From a bacterium (GTDB lineage Bacteria > UBP13 > UBA5359): DNA of 6,043 bases. Position numbers and translations under genes: made by a program. Positions 1 to 6,043 of the stretch are shown here, one piece after another (position 1 is the first letter of the stretch; the number at the start of each line of letters is the position of its first letter). The DNA lies in NCBI GenBank assembly GCA_028699365.1, contig JAQVUQ010000176.1, positions 1 through 6,043 of the forward strand, read 5' to 3'. The notes under the pieces were generated by a model. The model saw nothing but the letters and a program-made list of their open reading frames with translations, made no database searches and was not told the origin of the DNA.

Positions 1-51
1 GAAATATTGAAGAAAAATGTCACGGGAGAAATAGCTGTTGAAGACGTATAA
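1..51 (+). CDS. Possible C-terminal tail of an upstream gene (partial)
   Basis: Reading frame 1 is open from the window edge to a TAA at 49-51 and encodes EILKKNVTGEIAVEDV, a plausible hydrophilic protein C-terminus. The other two forward frames hit stops at 8-10 and 39-41. If real, this gene overlaps the next gene by 14 nt when that gene starts at TTG 38, or ends 1 nt before the alternative ATG at 53. Either arrangement is typical of translationally coupled operon genes. Sixteen codons are too few to assign a family, and an open frame this short could be chance. The call rests on the tight spacing and on the absence of any promoter-like sequence before the next gene. Confidence 0.4.
   Translation, partial: EILKKNVTGEIAVEDV
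24..28 (+). promoter_or_regulatory. Ribosome binding site GGGAG for the first barrel gene
   Basis: GGGAG lies 9 nt before TTG 38 and 24 nt before ATG 53. The 9-nt spacing is normal, so this site favours the non-ATG start. The only purine run at a usable distance from ATG 53 is a weak GAAG at 40-43. The site lies inside the tail of the putative upstream gene. Confidence 0.6.
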
Positions 52-2134
52 TATGCCGAAAGACAGAGTTACCTATAACTATCGTTACTTCCTGCCCTAC
101 TTCCCTGAATGGGGCAGCGAGGAATTCTGCAGACAGAGACTGCAGGAACTCCTCCGCTTCTGCCGTGAGGCGGGAGTGGATGAGGTCCAGTTCTATGTCA
201 ACACCCTTCCCGGCACCTATTATATGCCGGCTCACAGTGCTCAGGAGCAGATGCACTGGGCCGGGTGGATGAAGGAGGAAGTGGCTCCGGCGGTAAGAGC
301 CGCGGGGGTGTCTTTCCAACTCAACTACCAGATGCTGCTCGGGACCAACAGCAGCAAGTATGATATGCGCCGTGATTACGACTGGGAATTTCTGGTGGAT
401 CAGCACGGCAGGGAGACTCTGGGCTGTGCCTGCCCCATAGGGCCTGTTTTCCGGGAGACCATGGGAGAGATGCTCCGGTTGTGGGCCGGCACCGAGCCGG
501 ATATCCTCTGGATAGATGATGATTTTCGCCTGCATAACCATGGCCTGGGAGACAGGGGCCCGGACTTCTACTGCTACTGCCCGCTGCATTTGAAGCGATT
601 CGGAGAATACGCCGGGAGGCACTATACCAGGGAGGATTTGCTGGAGGAGACGCTCAAGCCAGGGGAGCCGACTCAACTCAGAAGAGAGTGGCTGAGCTTT
701 CTTGGGAAAACCATGACTGAGACGGCTGCCTGGATAGAGGAGCAGGTACACGGCATATCACCGGATACGCGCCTGGCCCTGATGACCTCCCGCATCGACA
801 ATCATGCGGCTGAAGGAAGAGAGTGGAAGCCTCTGCTGGAGGCCATGTGCGGAGAGCATAAGCCGATAGTCAGGCCTGCCGGAGGGCTCTACGCCGGCAC
901 AGCCGTGCCGGTAAAGAAACACGCGGAGACTTTCCGCCTTTACGAACAGGCAGTCTCCCTGCTGAGAGAGACTTTTGGCCGGGATGGTGTGGATTTTGGT
1001 CCGGAGCTGGAGAATTCGCGCTTTACCACCTGGAATAAATCGACTGTAAATACAAGGTATGTAATGGTTCTGGGACAGTTGCTGGGGTGCAATCATATTA
1101 CCCTCTCACTTAACGATCTCGAGGGATCACCGATAGATGAGGAGCCCACCGTTGTGCCGTTGCTGTCCCGGAGCAGGCCGATGCTGCAGGCGCTGGCAGG
1201 AATGGAGCTTGTCAACTGGCGGCCTGAAGGGGTGGGTTTCCTTTGCGATCCGGCCTCCGCCTGCAAGGTAAGATTAAAACGTAACGGTATCATGGGTAGC
1301 CTTGCTCCTGTCAGGGAACTTGAGGAAGTATTGCTGCAATCCGGTGTCCCTGCCTGCTATCTCTCTCCGGCCGAGGCGGCAAAGAGGCAGGGCATAGTCG
1401 TGCTGGACGGGTTTACCGCCTGGCTGCCGTCGGAACGGGAAATGGAAGACATCCTGTCCGGGGCCGTATTTATGAACGGCCCTGCCGCGGCGGTACTGAA
1501 CGAACGCGGCTTCGGAAAGCATATCGGTCTGAGCGTCGGCAGAAAGACCGGTTATATGGCCATGTCCGAGGTGTACCTGGGCGGTGTTCTTCCGGAAGTT
1601 CACGGCTGCCGTGTTCCCTGCAGAAGCATGAACTGGCGGGAATTACGTCTTGAAGGGGCTTGCGAATTGAGCGGATTTGTGGACCCGGGTAACGGCAGGC
1701 ATACCGCCAGTTGCCTGTATGAGAACCCTCTGGGAGGCCGTGCGGCCGTTTATGCGGCACAGGGAGATACCATCCCTTATGCCACCTTCGGCAACCATGC
1801 CAGGATGCGCTGGCTGCGGGCGCTGCTCGGATGGCTGAGCCGTGACGGATTTCCCGTCCTGCCTTTAACGGCACAGGATGGAATGACGATAATCCGCAGC
1901 AGCGATGAGGGTTTACTGGCGGCATTTGCCAGCCTGGGCACGGATCCTCTTGAGGCTGTGACGCTAAGGCTTTACCGGACGGAGCCCCTGAGAAGTATAG
2001 ATGTTTTACAGGCAACCGGGCAATGGAGGCAGGCGGATTTTTCCATTGCACCGCCGTCAGCTCCCGGAGCTATGGACGTTAGCGTAGCCTGCAAGCTGCA
2101 TGCCTTTGACTGGCTGATAGCCCTTATCAGATAA
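38..2134 (+). CDS. Putative cytoplasmic glycoside hydrolase, GH42-like (clan GH-A) TIM barrel, 698 aa
   Basis: No signal peptide or membrane segment is visible, so the product should be cytoplasmic. Residues about 15-385 read as a (beta/alpha)8-barrel: FYVNTLPGTYY (52-62) suits an early strand, DILWIDDDFR (155-164) a strand end with three Asp (160-162), and GPELENSRFTTWNKS (321-335) a late strand. In GH-A-type enzymes these last two positions carry the acid/base and the nucleophile, so Asp160-162 and Glu323/Glu325 are the candidate catalytic residues. CYCPLH (179-184) recalls the Cys cluster of GH42 enzymes. Residues about 395-500 resemble the Rossmann-like GH42 middle (trimerisation-type) domain, and the rest is a beta-rich C-terminus ending in a DWLIALIR-type strand. 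The start is bounded by an in-frame TAG at 32-34. TTG 38 is preferred because of the GGGAG 9 nt upstream; ATG 53 would shorten the protein by five residues. I am confident of the gene, fairly confident of the barrel, and cannot name the family or substrate. A non-hydrolytic role is possible. Confidence 0.72.
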   Translation: MKTYNMPKDRVTYNYRYFLPYFPEWGSEEFCRQRLQELLRFCREAGVDEVQFYVNTLPGTYYMPAHSAQEQMHWAGWMKEEVAPAVRAAGVSFQLNYQMLLGTNSSKYDMRRDYDWEFLVDQHGRETLGCACPIGPVFRETMGEMLRLWAGTEPDILWIDDDFRLHNHGLGDRGPDFYCYCPLHLKRFGEYAGRHYTREDLLEETLKPGEPTQLRREWLSFLGKTMTETAAWIEEQVHGISPDTRLALMTSRIDNHAAEGREWKPLLEAMCGEHKPIVRPAGGLYAGTAVPVKKHAETFRLYEQAVSLLRETFGRDGVDFGPELENSRFTTWNKSTVNTRYVMVLGQLLGCNHITLSLNDLEGSPIDEEPTVVPLLSRSRPMLQALAGMELVNWRPEGVGFLCDPASACKVRLKRNGIMGSLAPVRELEEVLLQSGVPACYLSPAEAAKRQGIVVLDGFTAWLPSEREMEDILSGAVFMNGPAAAVLNERGFGKHIGLSVGRKTGYMAMSEVYLGGVLPEVHGCRVPCRSMNWRELRLEGACELSGFVDPGNGRHTASCLYENPLGGRAAVYAAQGDTIPYATFGNHARMRWLRALLGWLSRDGFPVLPLTAQDGMTIIRSSDEGLLAAFASLGTDPLEAVTLRLYRTEPLRSIDVLQATGQWRQADFSIAPPSAPGAMDVSVACKLHAFDWLIALIR

Positions 2135-2138
2135 GGGC
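2114..2138 (+). repeat. Two overlapping inverted repeats at the stop codon of the first barrel gene
   Basis: CTGATA (2114-2119) pairs with TATCAG (2125-2130) around a 5-nt loop. GCCCTTAT (2120-2127) pairs perfectly with ATAAGGGC (2131-2138) around a 3-nt CAG loop and covers the TAA stop at 2132-2134. The two stems share 2125-2127 and the loop bases, so they exclude each other in RNA. What follows is ATAAAAACAA, not a T-run, so this is not a canonical intrinsic terminator. It could weakly attenuate or stabilise the mRNA between the two genes, or be chance. Confidence 0.45.
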
Positions 2139-2154
2139 ACATAAAAACAAGGAT

Positions 2155-2159
2155 GGGAG
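2155..2159 (+). promoter_or_regulatory. Ribosome binding site GGGAG that fixes the start of the secreted gene
   Basis: GGGAG lies 8 nt before ATG 2168. The in-frame upstream ATG at 2153 overlaps this site and has only AAGG directly against it, too close to serve as a Shine-Dalgarno. The site therefore decides the start in favour of 2168, which also gives a cleaner signal peptide. Confidence 0.75.
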
Positions 2160-2167
2160 ATCGTATC

Positions 2168-2242
2168 ATGACCAAAATGCACGGCGTATTAACGATCGTA
2201 TTACTGACTCTTCTGGGGATCTGTATCCAACCTGTAATAGCG
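2168..2242 (+). other. Signal peptide coding region (residues 1-25 of the secreted gene)
   Basis: The encoded segment has Lys3 near the N-terminus, about 14 consecutive non-charged, mostly aliphatic residues, then QPVIA before the acidic DDLEK. Val at -3 and Ala at -1 fit signal peptidase I. The mature protein would begin at Asp26. This is judged by eye. Confidence 0.75.
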
Positions 2243-5200
2243 GATGATCTGGAGAAGAGCCCCGGAACACTCTTTCTCTGTATATATGACAAATCGCTGC
2301 AAGCAAAGTATGCCGGCGGGGAGGCAGGCTGTTTGCAGCCGGGCACGGCGCTTCTGGCCGGGACAGGTGATGACACTTGTCTGCTGGCATCCGTGAGAAA
2401 GCTGGAGGGCACATCCATACCGGAAGGCAGCAATGCTCGCGAAGGGCAGGCGGTGGCCTACAAAGGTATCGGCTACAAGTCCGCCGGAAACCTTAGCAAA
2501 GATCGGGGCATGGTGGAGATGGACGTAAAGCCCCTATTTGCCGAGGAGAAGCAGGACGGCAATCACTATATGTTCTACAGCGGCAGTCCGGACAGCCTGG
2601 TATCTTTCAGTATCCTTGTCGGCAAAGGAACGGCCCGTCTGGTGATCTCCGTCACCGATAAGGCGGCCGGAGTCAATCAGTACGGGCTGGTGCCCGTTTA
2701 CAACGAACTTCTGGACGGCAAACGGCACAGGATCGCCTTTACCTGGGATAAGGAAGAGATAGCGGTCTGGGCGGACGGTGTTAAGCTGTCCAGGCGAACA
2801 GCCCCGGCGGTAATGCCTTTTGGAGAGACGTTCTATATAGGCGGCAACGGCAATAAGGTCAGCAACAACGCCGACAGTCTGGTAAGATCTGTGCGCATAT
2901 CCGGCAGCGCCGGTGGGTACGATGCCGGTAATAAGGTCTCAGGGGCCTTATCCTCCGCGACCGCCTCAGCATCCCCTTCACCAAAAGCTGTTGCTCCGGT
3001 TAACCTGATACGCAATCCCGGATTTGAAAAGGGGTTGGACGGCTGGAAGCCGACTGCGGATACGTGCCGCTTTGTTGCGGATACAAGCGTTGCCAGAGCA
3101 GCCCGACAATCTCTGTTGCTGCAAAAGGATGACGATCTTGCCGTAGCCTCGCTTGAAGCAACGGATTTCGTGCCGGTGGAACCGGGCCGGCGTTACAGAT
3201 TGAGAATCTATTATCACGTTTCCGATCTTCCCGAGTTCAATACCGCCAATTACCAGTTTGTTCTGGAAGCAAAGGGATTGAATGACAAGGGGCAGGTGGT
3301 AAGCCTGGGCCGGACGGGCACCAGGACCTCTATTCCGATCATATCTCTGCCGGGCGAGTGGCAGGAGAATATACTATGGTTTACCCCGGGTGCCGGCATC
3401 GTCAGCGCAAAACCGTCCGTAACGCTTACCGGCGCTTTGCGCAGGATATGGATAGACGATATTTCTTTACAGATCTATGACCCGTCTGAGGATGCCAGGC
3501 CGTATAATCTCAGCCTTCCCAAACCTCTGTATGAATGGGCTCAGGTAACCGAGATGCTGAAGGCCAGAAAGGAGAGCAGCGGCAAGGTCGTTCTCAAGGA
3601 CGGCCGGGGACGCCTGCTTGTAGACGGTAAAGAGACGCCGCCCCTGTTTTACAAGGCCAGGGGCAAGATGGGCTATGGATGCTACAGCGATTTCAAGGAT
3701 AACGGCATCAAGCTCTTCCAGATGTCCATCAACGTCAGCGGCACTTATACGGAAATATGGACGGGTAAGGGAAAGTATGATTTCGACAGGCTGGACAAGC
3801 TTATACAATTGGCGCTGCAGGGCAGCCCCGATGCCTGTCTGGTACCGGTGTTCTCCATCGGGCCTTATCCCGACTGGGCGGAGGAGAATCCGGGCAGCAT
3901 CTGCCTGGACCAGGACGGCAAGCCGGCCATGGGCAGGGTAGAGAGGGAGTATTTCGGAGAGCCCCGCCAGGCAGGTCATAAGGGAATTGTAACCTATTAT
4001 TCGCTGAAGCTGCGTCAGGATATAGACGGGTGCCTGCGCGACCTGCTGGAGCACATGAAGAAACAGCCCTATTACAAGGCTATAGTCGGGTTCGGATTGA
4101 CCGGCGGTCATGACGGCATGTGGCGCCCTCACGGGCAGCTCTTCGATCACCTTATCGATTACAGCCCGGCCGCAAAGGATTGCTTCCGTGATTATATGAA
4201 GCGTAAATACGGCAGCGAAGCCAACCTGCGCCGGAGTCTGAATAAGCCTGAGATCACCTTTGCTTCCCTGCAGCCGCCTACTATAAAAGAGCGTACTAAC
4301 GGTACGTTTCGCGACCTTACCCGCGACAGGCTGTCTGCGGATTACTCCGAATTTCTGTCGGTCAGCCTGGCGGAGATGCTGGAGGGCTTCGGCCGGACAG
4401 TCAAGCAAAACGCCGGCAAGGATGTCTTTACGACCATTTACTTTACGGATTACACCGGAGGCATGGGGCGGTACATGGAAGGCATGCGCCGCATGTACGC
4501 TTCACCCTGGCTGGATATGTTCCAGACCGTGGCCGAGTATAACCCCTGGCGTCAGCCCGGTGCTCCCGGAGGCGTAGCTCCGGCTTTCGGCAGCATGGCG
4601 GCTAACGGCAAGATATGGCTGCAGGAGTACGATCACCGCTCCTGGGTTTCGCCTGCATACAACAAGGAACACGATGTTCAGGCCGGCTTCCGTTTTCTTA
4701 TGACGCCGGAGGATTTCCGTCGCGTGTTGCGTCGCGATACCGGTGAAAAGATAGCTCTGGGAGCCGGAGCCTACTTCTACGATCTTAGCGGCGGGTATTT
4801 CCATGCTCCCCAGATGCTGAAGGAAATGGATTTTCAGGAAAGATCGTATGAAAAGGCTATTGCCGGTGGCATGACAGGCATAAAACCGCAAATAGCCGTA
4901 ATTACGGATGATGAAAGCTGCTGGTGGATGGCAGAGAGCAATGCCGGACTTTCCGCCATGAACAACTGCCTGCGCCAGGTAGTCATGAGTGCCGGCCTGT
5001 CGGGAGTGCCTTACTCCGTATATTCCCTTAACGATCTTATCGAAGGCAAGGTTCCTGATTGTAAGGTATATCTGTTTGCCAACACTTTCAAGCTGGATGA
5101 AGGAGAGAGAGCTTTCATAAACGGCAAACTGAAGAACGGCGGGCGTACATTGATCTGGGTTTACGCTTCCGGTTACCTTGATGAAAAGGGCATGGGGTCT

Positions 5201-5710
5201 GATCGCATCAGCAAGCTTACCGGTATAGGCATCAGTGCACCGGTCACCGCCGATGCGGCAGCCCGTTTCGTTGACAAGCCCGGAGTCGCTCTGGGTAACA
5301 GCCCGTCGGCAGTAGGCGGAGCAGCCATGATTAGATTCACAGTGGAGGATAGTGCCGCCAGATCTCTGGCCCTGTATGCCGGCGATAAATCCGTGGCCGC
5401 AGCCGTCAAGGATCTTGCCGGATGGCGGTCCGTCTTTATCGGTAATCCCGGCCTGTGCACCGCCGGCCTGCTCAACGGGCTGGCTCGCCAGGCAGGCGCC
5501 TACGTCTGCACCGACAGCGGGATACCCGTGAGAGTAACGGACAAGTTTATCTCCATCCACGGCACTCGTCCCGGCCCTGTGGATATCAAGCTGCCAAGAC
5601 ACTGCCGTAAGATTATCGACGCCTTTGACGGCCGGGTTCTGGCTGAAAATACCGACAAGATAAAGCTCGATCTCAAGCTGAGAGAGACGCAGTGGCTTAT
5701 TCTGGAGTAG
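2168..5710 (+). CDS. Secreted multi-modular GH42-like glycoside hydrolase with LamG-like and CBM4/9-like modules, 1180 aa
   Basis: The N-terminus (1-25) is a Sec signal peptide: a basic start, a hydrophobic core VLTIVLLTLLGICI and a cut after VIA, before DD. The Cys in LLGIC does not fit a lipobox, so it is probably not a lipoprotein. Residues about 30-245 resemble a LamG-like jelly roll (GKRHRIAFTWDKEEIAVWADG, then FYIGGNG). A linker rich in Ala, Ser and Pro (about 258-278) follows. Residues 279-438 look like a CBM4/9-type module, opening NLIRNPGFEKGLDGW and closing RIWIDDISLQIYDP. The barrel is about 485-885, with QEYDHRS (819-825) and YFYDLSGGYFHAP as late-strand motifs; Glu820 is the nucleophile candidate. 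GGHDGMW (646-652) sits where GH42 enzymes carry their acid/base Asn-Glu, but has no Glu. About 905-1080 is Rossmann-like (GH42 middle-type), and the last 90 residues match the small beta domain ending GH42 proteins. The substrate is unknown: a glycan outside the cytoplasm is inferred. It follows the cytoplasmic barrel gene by 33 nt and precedes the oxidoreductase by 38 nt. Confidence 0.75.
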   Translation: MTKMHGVLTIVLLTLLGICIQPVIADDLEKSPGTLFLCIYDKSLQAKYAGGEAGCLQPGTALLAGTGDDTCLLASVRKLEGTSIPEGSNAREGQAVAYKGIGYKSAGNLSKDRGMVEMDVKPLFAEEKQDGNHYMFYSGSPDSLVSFSILVGKGTARLVISVTDKAAGVNQYGLVPVYNELLDGKRHRIAFTWDKEEIAVWADGVKLSRRTAPAVMPFGETFYIGGNGNKVSNNADSLVRSVRISGSAGGYDAGNKVSGALSSATASASPSPKAVAPVNLIRNPGFEKGLDGWKPTADTCRFVADTSVARAARQSLLLQKDDDLAVASLEATDFVPVEPGRRYRLRIYYHVSDLPEFNTANYQFVLEAKGLNDKGQVVSLGRTGTRTSIPIISLPGEWQENILWFTPGAGIVSAKPSVTLTGALRRIWIDDISLQIYDPSEDARPYNLSLPKPLYEWAQVTEMLKARKESSGKVVLKDGRGRLLVDGKETPPLFYKARGKMGYGCYSDFKDNGIKLFQMSINVSGTYTEIWTGKGKYDFDRLDKLIQLALQGSPDACLVPVFSIGPYPDWAEENPGSICLDQDGKPAMGRVEREYFGEPRQAGHKGIVTYYSLKLRQDIDGCLRDLLEHMKKQPYYKAIVGFGLTGGHDGMWRPHGQLFDHLIDYSPAAKDCFRDYMKRKYGSEANLRRSLNKPEITFASLQPPTIKERTNGTFRDLTRDRLSADYSEFLSVSLAEMLEGFGRTVKQNAGKDVFTTIYFTDYTGGMGRYMEGMRRMYASPWLDMFQTVAEYNPWRQPGAPGGVAPAFGSMAANGKIWLQEYDHRSWVSPAYNKEHDVQAGFRFLMTPEDFRRVLRRDTGEKIALGAGAYFYDLSGGYFHAPQMLKEMDFQERSYEKAIAGGMTGIKPQIAVITDDESCWWMAESNAGLSAMNNCLRQVVMSAGLSGVPYSVYSLNDLIEGKVPDCKVYLFANTFKLDEGERAFINGKLKNGGRTLIWVYASGYLDEKGMGSDRISKLTGIGISAPVTADAAARFVDKPGVALGNSPSAVGGAAMIRFTVEDSAARSLALYAGDKSVAAAVKDLAGWRSVFIGNPGLCTAGLLNGLARQAGAYVCTDSGIPVRVTDKFISIHGTRPGPVDIKLPRHCRKIIDAFDGRVLAENTDKIKLDLKLRETQWLILE

Positions 5711-5730
5711 AGCGGTTTGTTTGAAAAATC

Positions 5731-5738
5731 GGAGGGAG
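5731..5738 (+). promoter_or_regulatory. Ribosome binding site GGAGGGAG for the oxidoreductase gene
   Basis: This is a strong purine-rich Shine-Dalgarno. Its GGGAG core (5734-5738) lies 10 nt before ATG 5749. It sits in the 38-nt gap after the secreted gene. I see no -35/-10 pair or hairpin in that gap, which favours co-transcription. Confidence 0.75.
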
Positions 5739-5748
5739 CACGCAGTTC

Positions 5749-6043
5749 ATGAAAAAGCGTTATGTCATAGCCGGCACAGGTGTAAGGGCCAGGAGCATGT
5801 TCGTCAGGCCGCTGTTGCAGGAGTATGCCGAATACGGTGAGATAGCCGGTATCTTTGATGTCAATCCCCTGCGGATGGAGTTTTTCAAAAAAGAAGCAGG
5901 CCTGGATTGTCCGTCATTCACGGATTTCAATGCCATGCTGGAAGAGGTAAAACCGGATACCGTGATCGTAACGACGATAGACAGTTGCCACCATAAGTAT
6001 ATCATCGGTGCCTTAAAGGCCGGTTGTGATGCCGTAAGCGAAA
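5749..6043 (+). CDS. Gfo/Idh/MocA-family oxidoreductase, N-terminal NAD-binding part (partial at right edge)
   Basis: The gene starts at ATG 5749 behind a strong ribosome binding site and stays open to the window end (98 complete codons), where the reading ends in AVSE, the point at which this family normally continues into the EKP motif. The N-terminus RYVIAGTGVRARS (4-16) is the dinucleotide-binding loop of a Rossmann fold. IFDVNP (35-40) places Asp37 at the end of the second strand, which usually means a preference for NAD(H) over NADP(H). VIVTTIDSCHHKYIIGALKAG (72-92) matches the conserved family segment with His81/His82. Family members oxidise or reduce sugars, inositols and related polyols, or act by NAD-dependent redox steps in glycoside cleavage (GH109-type). 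Full members have about 330-450 residues, so most of the protein, including the substrate domain and the catalytic Lys of EKP, lies outside the window. The family is near certain; the substrate is unknown. The position suggests it acts on a sugar released by the two preceding enzymes. Confidence 0.9.
   Translation, partial: MKKRYVIAGTGVRARSMFVRPLLQEYAEYGEIAGIFDVNPLRMEFFKKEAGLDCPSFTDFNAMLEEVKPDTVIVTTIDSCHHKYIIGALKAGCDAVSE

Noticed and set aside
127-145. Two copies of the palindrome CTGCAG 7 nt apart
   Set aside because: They fall within coding sequence (Leu-Gln and neighbouring codons) with no sign of an operator context; coincidence is the simplest explanation.
894-911. Perfect 7-bp inverted repeat CCGGCAC / GTGCCGG with a 4-nt spacer
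   Set aside because: It lies in the middle of the first barrel gene, has no T-run after it, and is the kind of short GC-rich hairpin expected by chance.
1470-2051. Minus-strand open frame of 193 codons opposite the end of the first barrel gene
   Set aside because: The translation is rich in Pro, Arg, Ser, His and Cys with no regular secondary-structure pattern, which is typical of a non-coding complement frame.
2220-2240. Possible lipoprotein signal around the Cys in LLGIC of the secreted protein
   Set aside because: The residue before the Cys is Ile rather than Gly, Ala or Ser, and a good signal peptidase I site (VIA before DD) follows, so simple secretion is favoured.
3467-4408. Minus-strand open frame of 313 codons opposite the CBM-like and barrel region
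   Set aside because: No domain motif is recognisable in the translation, and the sense strand carries conserved glycosidase-type motifs. It is a shadow frame.
4718-4736. Direct repeat of CGTCGCG with a 5-nt spacer
   Set aside because: It encodes the RRVLRR stretch of the barrel protein with repeated Arg codons; there are only two copies and no wider repeat structure.
4502-5602. Long open frame on the minus strand (366 codons) inside the secreted gene
   Set aside because: It lies fully opposite a gene with recognisable domains. Its translation shows no family motif, and I see no ribosome binding site of its own. Long antisense frames are common opposite GC-rich codon patterns.

Overview
The window is a compact, single-strand (+) piece of what looks like a carbohydrate-utilisation operon. 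It holds two large complete genes, the first 98 codons of a third gene, and possibly the last 16 codons of a fourth gene at the left edge. Almost every base is coding. The two visible gaps are 33 and 38 nt, each with a good Shine-Dalgarno sequence, and no convincing promoter or intrinsic terminator is visible, so the genes are probably co-transcribed from a promoter to the left of the window.

Layout: (1) 1-51, a probable C-terminal tail of an upstream gene. (2) 38-2134, a cytoplasmic protein of about 698 aa with a (beta/alpha)8-barrel of glycoside-hydrolase clan GH-A/GH42-like appearance, a GH42-like middle domain and a beta-rich C-terminus. (3) 2168-5710, a secreted multi-module protein of about 1180 aa: signal peptide, LamG-like jelly roll, Ala/Ser/Pro linker, CBM4/9-like module, GH42-like barrel, Rossmann-like (trimerisation-type) domain and a small C-terminal beta domain. 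(4) 5749 to the window end, the NAD-binding half of a Gfo/Idh/MocA-family oxidoreductase.

Working model (inference): the secreted protein binds and trims an extracellular glycan, the cytoplasmic barrel protein processes imported oligosaccharides or glycosides, and the Gfo/Idh/MocA enzyme oxidises or otherwise converts the released sugar. Both barrel proteins are divergent: family membership rests on fold-level motifs read by eye, and the substrate cannot be told from this window.

Organism: a bacterium with clear Shine-Dalgarno use and moderately high GC, with frequent use of ATA (Ile) and AGG/AGA (Arg) codons. Paralogous GH42-like barrels next to Gfo/Idh/MocA dehydrogenases are typical of Lentisphaerota, Kiritimatiellota, Planctomycetota and Armatimonadota, and of some Bacillota (Paenibacillus-like or Limnochordia-like). 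I cannot choose among these from the sequence. No RNA gene, mobile element, CRISPR array or phage gene was seen.
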